Of a DNA stretch of 64,000 bases, positions 55,879 through 64,000 are shown in pieces. Position 1 is the first letter of the stretch; each line of letters begins with the position of its first letter. The stretch is from Paenibacillus sp. YYML68 (lineage in GTDB: Bacteria; Bacillota; Bacilli; Paenibacillales; NBRC-103111): positions 3,574,501 to 3,638,500 of the forward strand of contig NZ_BQYI01000001.1 of NCBI RefSeq assembly GCF_027923405.1, written 5' to 3'. A program made the translations under genes and the position numbers. Below the pieces are notes generated by a model that worked only from the letters and a program-made list of their open reading frames with translations, did not search any database and was not told the DNA's origin.

Positions 55879-56685
55879 CTACGCTCTCGAAGCTGCGAAT
55901 AGCTCACGGAAGCGGGAAGCCATCCATTCGTTCACGTCCCACTGACTGGCTACAGGCTGATTCGTGAACGCCAGCGTATGCATATATGGTACAGGGCCGA
56001 ATTCAGGCGTTACAGTCGTGACCGCTTCACCTTGAGCCGCACGGATATCGAGCATCTGCTTCCACCAGCCCTCGAACCGCTCCAGCTCCAGCGTATATTC
56101 CGGCGCTCCCGGATGCGGCACCTGCGGTCCTTGGCTGAAGCCGACACGTCCATGAATATGATGCGTATGACGGATCGCAAGCGCGAGCTCCTCCTCCATG
56201 TCATGCAGCAGAGACTCGCACACGTTCGTCCAATGGCTGAAGTCTGCGGTAAGGCGCAGCTCTGGGAATTTGCGCAGCAAGCGAGCCGTCGTCCATGGTG
56301 CGAACATCGAGCGGTGACGATGCGTCTCATGGGCAAGGACGATCCCGTGGTCAGCCTCGATCCTCAGCGCCTGCTCGAAGAAGCGATCCTGCTCCAGCTC
56401 GCTCATCTTGTCTCGGGCGCTGTGCGATACGATATGGACAGGCTTGAACGTAGCTGCACGCTCCACCTGCTCCTTCAAGCTCGCTGCATGATCTTCCCCT
56501 GCTGTGAATACTTGGGCAATGTACTGTAGAGAATAGTGCTCAAGCGCATTGCGGAACTCTGTCTCACGCTCTGGCGCAGGCAGGGGTGATTCAATACCGT
56601 CGTAGCCAGCCTCCGCTGCCTTGCAGAGCATCTCGTGGAACGTGCCGCTCATGCCCCATAATGCTTTGTATAGCTCCAGCTTCAT
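55879..56685 (-). CDS. sugar phosphate isomerase/epimerase-like TIM-barrel protein
   Basis: The 268-residue protein belongs to the AP_endonuc_2 TIM-barrel group. Metal-site motifs are GYDGIESPL near 27, HIVSHSARD near 84, LAHETHRHR near 118, LTADFSHWTNV near 146 and HIHGRVGFSQGPQ near 176. The exact reaction is unknown; relatives epimerise or isomerise ketoses or inositols. It is the last gene of a three-gene unit with a dehydrogenase and the enolase-superfamily enzyme, so it probably acts on the same sugar acid. AGGAGG is present 13 bases before the ATG at 56685. Confidence 0.85.
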   Translation of the reverse strand: MKLELYKALWGMSGTFHEMLCKAAEAGYDGIESPLPAPERETEFRNALEHYSLQYIAQVFTAGEDHAASLKEQVERAATFKPVHIVSHSARDKMSELEQDRFFEQALRIEADHGIVLAHETHRHRSMFAPWTTARLLRKFPELRLTADFSHWTNVCESLLHDMEEELALAIRHTHHIHGRVGFSQGPQVPHPGAPEYTLELERFEGWWKQMLDIRAAQGEAVTTVTPEFGPVPYMHTLAFTNQPVASQWDVNEWMASRFRELFAASRA

Positions 56686-56731
56686 TCGTTTACCAGCTCC
56701 TCCTGAAATAACAGGTTCCAGAGTACAATCA

Positions 56732-57748
56732 TTAGTCACATTGAATCAGAATCTTCATCACACTGCCGCCAGACTCCATCTTCTCGAAGCCGGACTGAAT
56801 CTGCTCCAGCGGGTATACTTCTGTAATGACCTTCTCAAGCGGCAGTACGCCGCTAGCCGACAGCTCGATGGCCTTCGCGAAGTCTTCATGCTCGTATACG
56901 CGTGCGCCGACCAGCTGCAGCTCTCTCCAGAAGAAGCGATGCAGGTCAACCGGCACCGGCTTGCTGAATATACCGACGATGACGATACGGCCCCGCACCT
57001 TCGGAAGCTTCGTCATCACCTCAGCGCCAGCTACCGACGACGTGACCTCGAATACGACATCTGCCCCACGCTCAGAGGTAGCGGACTGCACATACTCGAC
57101 CAGATCCTGCTCCTTCGGGTTGCACGTCTCGAAGCCGAGCTCGGCGAGCAGCTCGAGACGATACGGATTGATCTCGGCTACGACGACCTTCGCGCCAGCC
57201 GCACGCGCCACGAGCGCGATCAGCGTGCCGATCGGACCGCCGCCGATGACGACTGCATAATCGCCAGGCGCCACTTGACCGAGACGCACATCGTGACAAG
57301 CGACAGCCAGCGGCTCGATCAGCGCGCCATGCTGCAGACTCAGAGAGTCCGGAAGCGGAAGCAGAGTGCCCGCAGGTACGGTCCAGTACGACTGGAACGC
57401 GCCATCTGTCTCGATGCCCATGAACTTCAGACGGTGACAGATGTGGCTGCAGCCATCCTGACAAGCCGGACATTCGCCGCATGGTCCAAGCGGCATCACC
57501 GTCACCTTGTCGCCCGCCTTATAGTCTGTTACTCCTTCGCCCACACGCTCAATAATGCCGGACATCTCATGCCCCATCACATGCGGCTTCGTGACGCGAT
57601 GGTCCATATGTCCGTGATAGATATGAAGGTCTGTACCGCAGATCCCTGCGTATGCTACCTTGATCTCAACCTCACCTGCACCCGGCTCCCTGCGCGAGCC
57701 CGCACCGACCTGAATTGTCTTATCGCCTTCATAGAACGCTGCTTTCAT
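56732..57748 (-). CDS. zinc-dependent alcohol/polyol dehydrogenase
   Basis: The 338-residue medium-chain dehydrogenase has the catalytic zinc residues in GICGTDLH and GHEMSG, the structural zinc cysteines in PCGECPACQDGCSHIC, and the cofactor fold VIGGGPIGTLIALVARAAG. It oxidises a secondary alcohol of a polyol or sugar acid. Following the cycloisomerase gene, a role as 2-keto-3-deoxy-L-galactonate 5-dehydrogenase fits the known anhydrogalactose route, but is inference. AGGGAGAG is 8 bases before the ATG at 57748. Confidence 0.92.
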   Translation of the reverse strand: MKAAFYEGDKTIQVGAGSRREPGAGEVEIKVAYAGICGTDLHIYHGHMDHRVTKPHVMGHEMSGIIERVGEGVTDYKAGDKVTVMPLGPCGECPACQDGCSHICHRLKFMGIETDGAFQSYWTVPAGTLLPLPDSLSLQHGALIEPLAVACHDVRLGQVAPGDYAVVIGGGPIGTLIALVARAAGAKVVVAEINPYRLELLAELGFETCNPKEQDLVEYVQSATSERGADVVFEVTSSVAGAEVMTKLPKVRGRIVIVGIFSKPVPVDLHRFFWRELQLVGARVYEHEDFAKAIELSASGVLPLEKVITEVYPLEQIQSGFEKMESGGSVMKILIQCD

Positions 57749-57814
57749 TCGATTCACTCTCCCTGAATTAGATTATTGCTGAGATTTGTCTTCTAAGCGG
57801 GTATTCCAATCTTG

Positions 57815-58918
57815 CTAGAACGAGCTCTCGTACGGCTTCAACAGGTCGGCGCGGAATTCGACTCCTGTACCCGGCGCATCCGGTGCGACTGCCCTACCGT
57901 CCTTCAAGACGAGCGGACGCGTCGTATATTGATCGATCGGGAAGCTGTGCACCTCCAGATACGACGCATTCGGCATCGCCGACATCAAGCTGACGTGAAG
58001 CTCCTGCATCCCGTGCGTGCAGACCGGCAGGTTGTACGCATAGGCAAGGTTCGCCACCTTGAGCCAGCCTGTAATGCCGCCAATGTTCGACGCATCCGGC
58101 TGCGGGAAATCGATGTTCCCGCATGTAATCATATTAACAAACTCATATACGGTATGGAAATTCTCCCCAGCTGCCAGCGCCAGACCGCCCTCGGTACCGA
58201 TGCGCTTGAAGCCGCTGTAATCATCAGGAATTGTCGGCTCCTCCAGCCAATAAATATCATAAGGCGTCAGCAGCTTCGCCGCCTTGATAGCGGTTTCAAC
58301 CGACCACTTCATATTCGCATCGACCATGAACACCTTTTCTGGGCCGATTAGCTCGCGTACAGCTGCCACACGCTCAATATCATCCATGAGCCGCTCTTGG
58401 CCAAGCTTGATCTTCACAGCCTGGAAGCCTTGATCCATGTAGCTCTGAATGTTTGCAAGCAGCTTCTCCATCGAGAAATTGAGATCGATCGCGCCTGCGT
58501 ATGCCTTCGTCGAGCTATCGTTGCCGCCGAGCAGCTTCCACAGCGGCTCATCCATGCTCTTGCCGCGCAAATCCCACAGCGCGATATCAATGGCGGAGAT
58601 GGCGAAGGAGGCAATGCCGCCGCGGCCAACGTAATGAATCTTCCAATTCATCTCCTCCCAATGCTTCTCCACACAGCTCGCATCCTTGCCCAGCATGAAC
58701 GGCTTCAGATCGTGCTCGATCATGTGGCAGATTGCTCGGCCGCCGACACCGCCTGTATACGTGTAGCCGACGCCCTTGGCGCCATTGGCCTGCACGATCG
58801 TGACTGTAATTAATTCGAAGTGAGAATGAATGCCATGTCTTGCGTCTCCCAGCTGCTCCGACAGCGGGATCTGGAAGTATTGTGTCACGATATCTGTAAT
58901 CTGTTTGCCATTAGCCAT
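57815..58918 (-). CDS. enolase-superfamily enzyme, likely 3,6-anhydro-L-galactonate cycloisomerase
   Basis: The 367-residue protein belongs to the mandelate racemase subgroup. Lys169-x-Lys171, metal ligands Asp200, Glu226 and Glu252, and the Asp275-His302 pair are all present, each exactly five positions after its counterpart in mandelate racemase. The blocks GVGYTYTGG, KIHYVGRGGIA and THGMQELHVSLMS resemble the cycloisomerase that opens anhydrogalactonate to 2-keto-3-deoxy-L-galactonate in agar degraders. Acid sugar dehydratase is the alternative. The ATG at 58918 follows AGAGGGTG by 6 bases. It leads a three-gene unit and is divergent from the IclR gene. Confidence 0.85.
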   Translation of the reverse strand: MANGKQITDIVTQYFQIPLSEQLGDARHGIHSHFELITVTIVQANGAKGVGYTYTGGVGGRAICHMIEHDLKPFMLGKDASCVEKHWEEMNWKIHYVGRGGIASFAISAIDIALWDLRGKSMDEPLWKLLGGNDSSTKAYAGAIDLNFSMEKLLANIQSYMDQGFQAVKIKLGQERLMDDIERVAAVRELIGPEKVFMVDANMKWSVETAIKAAKLLTPYDIYWLEEPTIPDDYSGFKRIGTEGGLALAAGENFHTVYEFVNMITCGNIDFPQPDASNIGGITGWLKVANLAYAYNLPVCTHGMQELHVSLMSAMPNASYLEVHSFPIDQYTTRPLVLKDGRAVAPDAPGTGVEFRADLLKPYESSF

Positions 58919-58956
58919 CTTCTTCACCCTCTATACTCAGTAGTCTGGACACATTC

Positions 58957-58964
58957 GTTCCGAT
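58957..58964. promoter_or_regulatory. half-site GTTCCGAT by the enolase promoter
   Basis: It lies 8 bases downstream of the -10 element. Its inverted partner ATCGGAAC is at 59007-59014, 50 bp away centre to centre, so the pair brackets the promoter. Confidence 0.45.
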
Positions 58965-58971
58965 TAATAAA

Positions 58972-59000
58972 ATAGTATTACATGTATACAATTTAGTCAA
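58972..59000 (-). promoter_or_regulatory. sigma-A promoter of the enolase unit
   Basis: TTGACT at 58995-59000, a 17-base spacer and TACTAT at 58972-58977. Confidence 0.7.
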
Positions 59001-59006
59001 CATAAA

Positions 59007-59014
59007 ATCGGAAC
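59007..59014. promoter_or_regulatory. half-site ATCGGAAC upstream of the enolase -35
   Basis: Inverted copy of the site at 58957-58964. It also lies 24 bases upstream of the IclR -35, so one protein could control both directions. Confidence 0.45.
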
Positions 59015-59037
59015 ACTAACCCACTTTATTTATGTCA

Positions 59038-59066
59038 TTGACTCATAACGAAACATTATTTAAAAT
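59038..59066 (+). promoter_or_regulatory. sigma-A promoter of the IclR gene
   Basis: TTGACT at 59038-59043, a 17-base spacer and TAAAAT at 59061-59066. Confidence 0.7.
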
Positions 59067-59102
59067 AACGGAATAAGATAGTTTTAGGAGGAAGGTGCTA
59101 CG

Positions 59103-59897
59103 ATGAGTGCAGAATTGAACAAAACCAACTCCACGCTCGAACGTGCTCTCATGCTGCTTGAGCAGCTTGCTCTGAATAAAGGCGGCGTCGGAATCGGAGA
59201 ATTGTCAGAGGCGACACAATTACCGAAGAGCACCACCCACCGTATATTAGAGACGCTGCAGAAGGCGGGCTTCGTCATGCAGGAGCCGTCCACGGAGAAA
59301 TATTACGTTGGTCTGAAGGCGATCGAGATCGGCATGTCCGGACTTCATAATATCGATCTCGTAGAAGCGGCCATCCCTCATCTGCAGGATCTTGCCGCGC
59401 AGACGGGGCAGACGGCGTTCCTCGCCGTATATAATGAAGGCGAAGTGATCTACATCTATAAGGTGGACGGCACGTCCTCGGTCATTATGAACGCCATACT
59501 CGGCTCGCGCAACCCGGTACACTGTACCGGACTTGGCAAGGCGATCATGGCCTACTTCTCACTTGAAGCCGTCGATCAGATCGTCAGCGAGAAGGGGCTG
59601 CATAAGTACACCGAGACGACGATTACCGATCACCAGCAGTTCCTGCAGGAGCTCAGCAAGATCAGACAGAAGGGCGTCGCCATCAACCGCGAGGAGTACG
59701 ACGAAGGCCTCAGCTCCATTGCAGGCCCTGTCTTCAACTATACGGGTAAGGTGATCGCTGCGATCAGCGTCGCTGGACCGACCGCCCGCATCTTCGACAA
59801 GCAAGAGGAGATCGAGGCGCACGTGAAGGAGAAGTCGTCCCTCATCTCCAAGCGACTTGGCTACGTGCCGTCGATGCGCTCGATCTACTTGTCCTGA
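59103..59897 (+). CDS. IclR-family transcriptional regulator (KdgR-like)
   Basis: The 264-residue protein has a winged helix-turn-helix (about 10-70: GVGIGELSEATQLPKSTTHRILETLQ) and the IclR effector domain (about 85-255: GQTAFLAVYNEGEVIYIYKV, HCTGLGKAIMA, INREEYDEGLSSIAGPVFN). Members often bind keto-deoxy sugar acids. It is divergent from the enolase unit and flanked by the GH117 gene, so it is the best candidate to read an anhydrogalactose intermediate and control the locus. AGGAGG is 11 bases before the ATG. Confidence 0.94.
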   Translation: MSAELNKTNSTLERALMLLEQLALNKGGVGIGELSEATQLPKSTTHRILETLQKAGFVMQEPSTEKYYVGLKAIEIGMSGLHNIDLVEAAIPHLQDLAAQTGQTAFLAVYNEGEVIYIYKVDGTSSVIMNAILGSRNPVHCTGLGKAIMAYFSLEAVDQIVSEKGLHKYTETTITDHQQFLQELSKIRQKGVAINREEYDEGLSSIAGPVFNYTGKVIAAISVAGPTARIFDKQEEIEAHVKEKSSLISKRLGYVPSMRSIYLS

Positions 59898-59972
59898 TCG
59901 CTGCATCCGAGCCGCACCAGACTCCCATACTGAACTGCACCGCTCGCCTGCATCAGTGACGAGCATGCATGC

Positions 59973-60003
59973 ACGGACGCTGCCCCGCAGCGTCCGTTTT
60001 TTT
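59973..60003 (+). terminator. terminator of the IclR gene
   Basis: ACGGACGCTGC pairs perfectly with GCAGCGTCCGT around a CCC loop, followed by seven T residues. Confidence 0.92.
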
Positions 60004-60031
60004 GTGGGGGCTCACCCCTGCATACAAGCAA

Positions 60032-60063
60032 GGAGCCGGTCTTCTCGAAGGAAGTCCGACTCC
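60032..60063 (-). terminator. hairpin after the GH117 gene
   Basis: On the minus strand GGAGTCGG pairs with CCGGCTCC (one T-G pair), with an inner CTTC/GAAG stem and TTGCTTG after it. It is 10 bases past the stop. Confidence 0.5.
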
Positions 60064-60073
60064 TGTACCTGGA

Positions 60074-61165
60074 TTAATCCTTTCTCGCTTTCTTGCCTAG
60101 CCAGAGCACTTCTGGATTGACCTTGTTCGCATAGCAATGCTTGAACTCTTCATCGATGCTGAACTTCATAATGTAATTCCACTTGGAATGCACGTTGTGG
60201 CACAAGCCCCAGCGTATGCCCTCGAGCGGACTGCGGTCGTGATCCGGTGTACGGAACGGGCCAGCAGCCTCCGGCGGGTTCTTAATGACCGCTTCGATCT
60301 CGAAATTAATGCCGTCGTGCGAATATTGAATCGTATTCTTCTCCGGTCCATCCGTCGACAGCAGCCCCGCCATACCGCCGCGGTAATGCCATAGCAGCGT
60401 CTCGTGTCCGCTGTTCGTCACAGGATTGTACTCGGACTTCACGTATGGACCTTCTGGATGATCGGCAATCGCAACGCCCCACTTCGTCGTGCGTCCGCCG
60501 AACGTCATCTCCTCGCCCTTCTGCTCGCCCTTATAATATAGATAGAATTGGTTATTATAATAGAAGAGAACCGGATCGTGAACCTTCAGACTGTCGAAGT
60601 CACCCTTATGCTTCACGGTCAAACGGTTGTCGTCATCGCCGTACCATTCGCCGTTCATCGCAGGGCGGAGAATGGGCTCATCCAGCTTGCGCCATGGACC
60701 TTGCGGAGCCTCGGCGACAGCCATCGCGATATTCTCGTACTTGCGCAGCAAATATTGACCTTCGATGACCTGGTACACCAGATAGAACTTCCCGTCGTGA
60801 TGTAGAATCTCCGGCGTGAATACGCTGCGGTCGTCATACGAGCCCTTCGGCCCGCGACCGACGGCAAGCCCCTGCTCGGTCCAGTTCACACCGTCAGGTG
60901 ACGATGCATACCATACCTCGGAATGATCCCACGGGAACACCTTCGCGTCCGGATCGCCAGTGCTGAAGCCATGCGCTTCTCCGACCGACTTCGTATACCA
61001 GACGTAATACGTGTCACCGACCAGAATGACAGCGGACGGATCGCGGCGGTGTACGCCTTCCTCGTATGCAAGACCGGTTACAGGCGAATATCGGAAATCG
61101 CAGAACCAGTCGCTGTTCTTCGTATATTGCTTCGCGCGGATCGTTGCAGCGCTTTCTTTTTTCAT
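60074..61165 (-). CDS. GH117 alpha-neoagarooligosaccharide hydrolase
   Basis: The 363-residue protein is a five-bladed beta-propeller enzyme of family GH117, which releases 3,6-anhydro-L-galactose from the non-reducing end of neoagarobiose and longer neoagaro-oligosaccharides. Blocks shared with the known neoagarobiose hydrolases are [61 protein letters not shown] and TDGPEKNT. No signal peptide is present, so it is cytoplasmic as usual for the family. The ATG at 61165 follows AAGGGAG by 11 bases. It is a single-gene unit under its own promoter. Confidence 0.9.
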   Translation of the reverse strand: MKKESAATIRAKQYTKNSDWFCDFRYSPVTGLAYEEGVHRRDPSAVILVGDTYYVWYTKSVGEAHGFSTGDPDAKVFPWDHSEVWYASSPDGVNWTEQGLAVGRGPKGSYDDRSVFTPEILHHDGKFYLVYQVIEGQYLLRKYENIAMAVAEAPQGPWRKLDEPILRPAMNGEWYGDDDNRLTVKHKGDFDSLKVHDPVLFYYNNQFYLYYKGEQKGEEMTFGGRTTKWGVAIADHPEGPYVKSEYNPVTNSGHETLLWHYRGGMAGLLSTDGPEKNTIQYSHDGINFEIEAVIKNPPEAAGPFRTPDHDRSPLEGIRWGLCHNVHSKWNYIMKFSIDEEFKHCYANKVNPEVLWLGKKARKD

Positions 61166-61253
61166 ATAGACTCGTTCTCCCTTCTTCGAATAGCTATACG
61201 CGTTATGAAACAAAGAAACTAAATCCCGTTATAAAAGACATAATGCATTAAAA

Positions 61254-61268
61254 TCGGAATTAGTTTCG
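61254..61268 (-). promoter_or_regulatory. candidate operator downstream of the GH117 promoter
   Basis: In the direction of transcription it reads CGAAACTAATTCCGA and begins 10 bases after the TATAAT. It shares GAAAC-NN-ATTCCGA with the site at 24797-24811. Confidence 0.5.
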
Positions 61269-61278
61269 ATATATTTGT

Positions 61279-61307
61279 ATTATACCGTTCGTCCCTATTC
61301 CCGTCAA
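61279..61307 (-). promoter_or_regulatory. sigma-A promoter of the GH117 gene
   Basis: TTGACG at 61302-61307, a 17-base spacer and TATAAT at 61279-61284. The -35 overlaps the last codons of the SLH-protein gene. Confidence 0.8.
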
Positions 61308-63091
61308 TAGCTCAGTAAGTTGTAGATCAGCTGCGCCGTCTGTGCCCGTGTAGCAGTTAAAGACGGATGAATTCGACCGTCATACCCGGAGACGACACCG
61401 TTCTGTGCCATGTACGCGACCGCCTCGTTCGCCCACGGAGCAACCTCGCTCTGATCGGCATATTGGGACAATGGAGCGCCTTGACCTTCTGGGAGCTCCT
61501 CCAGCACCTTCAGCGCGTTGTACATGAGAGTCATCAGCTCTTGACGAGTAATCGGCTGCTCGGGCTCGAATCGATTCGCGCCTGTGCCGCTTGCGATGCT
61601 CAGCTGCTTCGCTGCCGCCAAGTACCCTGTATACCACGTATCCCCTGCATCTGCGAAGTTATCGCCTCCTGCCACAGGCTCGATACCGTACGCATCCAGC
61701 AGCAGCTTGACGAACTGTCCGCGCGTAACGGCGAGCTCCGGAGCGAATCGGCCCTCACCTACACCTGTCGTAATGCTGCGTGCCGCAAGGAACGAGACAG
61801 CGTCTGCATACCAGTCGCTACCTGTTACGTCCTTGAAGGCAACCTCTTGATACCCGATCGCATAGGTGGAAAAGTGTGTCAGCGTCAGCTGCACCGACTT
61901 CGTCTTCTCGTCATAACGTCCGCGCTCCGTCTTCAGCTTCCCATCCGAACTCACGTAGTACACGTTGATCGAGCTGGGCTTCTCGCCCGGCTGCAGCTCA
62001 TACGGCAGCGTCAGCTGCGCCTTGCCGCCCTGGAACTTCGAGATTTCACCTGACTCCGACGAGACGGTGAAGTCATAGAGCGGTCGCCCGGCCAGCTGCT
62101 CCCGGATCGCCGCTTGCTTCTCCGCAGGCATACGGCCTACAACATCCTCAACCTGCGGCTGCTCTACGGTTACGGAGATGTTATCACCCGCTTGCCGTGT
62201 TATAGCCTGGAGCGCCTTGCTGTCGAATACGATACGGCCGAGCGGCGTCGTCAAGGCTACCCCTGTTTCCTTCAGCTTCGCCACATCGGCGAGCGCCGCC
62301 TTCGGCAGACTGACCTGCGCCTTCGTCACCGCTTCGCCCGGCTTCACCTCAGACTTGATCTCCAGCAGCTGCAGCTTCGGCTTCCCTGTGCCTGTTGATG
62401 CCGTCTTGCCTAGCTGCTCGACGAGCTTCTTCACCGCATCATGCGTAATGACCGCTGACGCTGTTCCGTTCGTCACGACCGCTTGCTGGGTTAATGTTGT
62501 GCCGTTCTGAACGCCACCCGCGCCTGAATTGCTGCCCGGAGGCTGATCCGTCGGCTGGTCCGTTGATCCTTGTCCGTCACCAGGAGGCGGTGTGCTTGGA
62601 GTTGTCTCAATCGTTACCGCACCAGCCGTGTGCTGCAGTCCAGCCGGAATCGACACCTCGTAGTAGCCGTTCAGATGCTCGACCGTGATCGGTGTCGTGC
62701 CGATCTCGGCACCTTGCTTGATCGTGAATTTCAACGTCGCAATGTGCTTGGAGGCATGATCATGGAAGCCTTCCGTACTTACGGCCACCACATTCACTCG
62801 GCCCACCTCCTGCTCCACATGGCTGACATACATCCAGCCGCTATTGAAGCCTTCGCCCTTGATTACATCAGCTTGATCCAGACTCAGCTTAGACGGGTCA
62901 TACTTCAGCTTCACATTCAAGGTCTTGAGCTTGTTCGCCTCCTGGAGGACGATCTGTACAGCCGCCTCACTTCCGATGACGCCAGAAGCAGCCTGCACCT
63001 TCAGCATAGGTGGCTGCTGTGCATTCGCAGAGACGGGAAGCAAGCCCGCTCCCAAGAGCAGCGTTAGAAGCCACGCGATATATTTGTTCAT
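61304..63091 (-). CDS. surface protein with cohesin-like and three SLH domains
   Basis: The 595-residue protein has a signal peptide ending near VSANA, a cohesin-like domain (about 30-160: VIGSEAAVQIVLQEANKLKTLNVKLKYDPSKLSL), a Pro/Gly/Thr/Gln linker (about 165-200), a beta-rich middle (about 205-415) and three SLH domains (FKDVTGSDWYADAVSF, FADAGDTWYTGYL, YADQSEVAPWANEAV). It is a shorter relative of the 28670-32137 protein and would display one cohesin on the wall. It lies 74 bases after a dockerin-protein gene in the same direction. Confidence 0.88.
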   Translation of the reverse strand: MNKYIAWLLTLLLGAGLLPVSANAQQPPMLKVQAASGVIGSEAAVQIVLQEANKLKTLNVKLKYDPSKLSLDQADVIKGEGFNSGWMYVSHVEQEVGRVNVVAVSTEGFHDHASKHIATLKFTIKQGAEIGTTPITVEHLNGYYEVSIPAGLQHTAGAVTIETTPSTPPPGDGQGSTDQPTDQPPGSNSGAGGVQNGTTLTQQAVVTNGTASAVITHDAVKKLVEQLGKTASTGTGKPKLQLLEIKSEVKPGEAVTKAQVSLPKAALADVAKLKETGVALTTPLGRIVFDSKALQAITRQAGDNISVTVEQPQVEDVVGRMPAEKQAAIREQLAGRPLYDFTVSSESGEISKFQGGKAQLTLPYELQPGEKPSSINVYYVSSDGKLKTERGRYDEKTKSVQLTLTHFSTYAIGYQEVAFKDVTGSDWYADAVSFLAARSITTGVGEGRFAPELAVTRGQFVKLLLDAYGIEPVAGGDNFADAGDTWYTGYLAAAKQLSIASGTGANRFEPEQPITRQELMTLMYNALKVLEELPEGQGAPLSQYADQSEVAPWANEAVAYMAQNGVVSGYDGRIHPSLTATRAQTAQLIYNLLSY

Positions 63092-63165
63092 TGTGCACCT
63101 CACTTCTCATGTCTGGACAAACGCCTCGCACTGCGGCATGCACAGCGCGAAGCGCCTCTACTCGA

Positions 63166-64000
63166 TTATTGGATTAAGCCTACACTCTTCTTCAGCATAC
63201 GGAGGGCGTCCGATGTCGTTAGCTGTCCGTCACCGTCATAATCGGCCGTCTGAGTCTGCTTCTCGTTCAGCAGCTCCATATTAGCCAGATGCTTCATCAG
63301 CTTCAGGGCGTCCAGTCCGTCGACCTTGCCGTCATCGTTCACATCTCCGGCCACCACCAGCTTCTCAATCGTAATCGTTGTCGGCTGAGCGGTGAACGCA
63401 TACGGTGCTTCCGATATGAGGTTCCCCTCCAGATTCGCGAAGCTGATTGAAGCTGGAGTGGACTCCGTTATACCTGCCTTAGCCGTAAACTCTAGCGTCG
63501 CGACCGTCGTGCTGGTACCCGTAATGCCAGACTCCTTCACACCGTCGAAGACAATGGTGCCTGGAGTCGACGTGTTGCGCTCGACGAGCGAGAACGCATC
63601 TGTGAACGTCACCTGCTTCAACGTCAGCAAGCTGTGATCGTATTGGATCGTCGCCTTCAGACGGCCGAGATCCTTCACATCGCGGACCGTGACCGGCACG
63701 CTGAACGTAGCACCGGACGCTACCGACTGATTCGCTGCTGCAATAGACGGCTTCGTCGGATTTGGATTTGGATTCGGATTCGCTACAAGATGGGAGAGCG
63801 TCAGCTTATCGATGATGAAGCTGTCGCCACTCTCTGGCGCGTCCTCCCACAAGTAGAAGCTCAACGACGTAATGTTGCCGAAATCAAGACCCGACTCCGC
63901 TCCCCAGAAGCCTTCCGTCGCTCCCCAGTCTGCAGGAGAAGCCTTAAACTTATCCAACACAATTGCTCGCGATTGATTCGCATCGACGACGAAGTAGAAC
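63166..64000 (-). CDS. cohesin- and dockerin-containing secreted protein (5' end outside window)
   Basis: The frame is open to the window edge (278 codons seen). It starts with a beta-sandwich that looks like the end of a carbohydrate-binding module (WGATEGFWGAESG, SLSFYLWED, SFIIDKLTLSH), then an Asn-Pro repeat linker, a cohesin-like domain (about 75-205 of the visible part) and a C-terminal dockerin with two calcium loops DVNDDGKVDGLD and DYDGDGQLTTSD. One protein therefore holds both partners of the interaction. Any enzyme part would lie beyond the window. Confidence 0.85.
   Translation of the reverse strand, partial: FYFVVDANQSRAIVLDKFKASPADWGATEGFWGAESGLDFGNITSLSFYLWEDAPESGDSFIIDKLTLSHLVANPNPNPNPTKPSIAAANQSVASGATFSVPVTVRDVKDLGRLKATIQYDHSLLTLKQVTFTDAFSLVERNTSTPGTIVFDGVKESGITGTSTTVATLEFTAKAGITESTPASISFANLEGNLISEAPYAFTAQPTTITIEKLVVAGDVNDDGKVDGLDALKLMKHLANMELLNEKQTQTADYDGDGQLTTSDALRMLKKSVGLIQ

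Overview
The window looks like a chromosomal stretch of a Paenibacillus-type Gram-positive bacterium. The evidence is strong AGGAGG-type ribosome sites, sigma-A promoters of the TTGACN-17-TATAAT kind, lipoprotein solute-binding proteins paired with LplB/YtcP-like permeases, SLH-domain surface proteins, a PerR-type ahpC promoter and a sporulation-style PAS kinase. Nearly all genes lie on the minus strand; the plus-strand genes are Uma2, AraC and IclR. I see no tRNA, rRNA or CRISPR array.

1-28.5 kb holds general functions: a two-component/ABC exporter cluster (1-4.9 kb), a GAF/XRE/PAS-kinase group (5.1-8.2 kb), nagA with a methyltransferase-TPR protein, a Uma2 protein, a hydroxypyruvate-isomerase-like protein, ahpC under two PerR boxes, a flavodoxin-less CysJ-like reductase, a PAS chemotaxis-type transducer, an intact IS4-family element with a 7-bp target duplication (16151-17787), an unknown protein and a GGDEF protein. 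It ends with an LplABC-like sugar importer, a sulfatase with a divergent AraC regulator, and an FAH-family enzyme.

28.7-33.6 kb and 61.3-64.0 kb each hold a dockerin protein gene followed by a cohesin-plus-SLH protein gene. This suggests a surface display system based on cohesin-dockerin pairing that is not an obvious cellulosome. Between them, 33.8-34.6 kb carries two decayed sugar-acid genes (a galactonate dehydratase and an FAH hydrolase).

34.8-61.2 kb is a large carbohydrate locus that I read as red-algal galactan (agar-type) oligosaccharide use. The anchor is a GH117 alpha-neoagarooligosaccharide hydrolase (60074-61165) and an enolase-superfamily enzyme (57815-58918) resembling 3,6-anhydro-L-galactonate cycloisomerase, with an AldA-like aldehyde dehydrogenase, a zinc dehydrogenase and an SDR that could fill the remaining oxidation and reduction steps. 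Three GH2 enzymes, including a LacZ, and an ABC importer complete it. An IclR regulator sits in the middle, divergent from the enolase gene. One long operon mixes two GH2 genes with three CaiB-type CoA-transferases, an enoyl-CoA hydratase and a solute-binding-protein fold without a signal peptide, which I cannot place in any pathway I know.

Regulation ties the parts together. The importer operon at 24.8 kb and the GH117 gene at 61.3 kb have nearly identical promoters followed at almost the same distance by a GAAAC-NN-ATTCCGA element. CGGAA/TTCCG dyads or half-sites recur before the sulfatase/AraC pair, a GH2 gene, the LacZ gene and the IclR/enolase pair.
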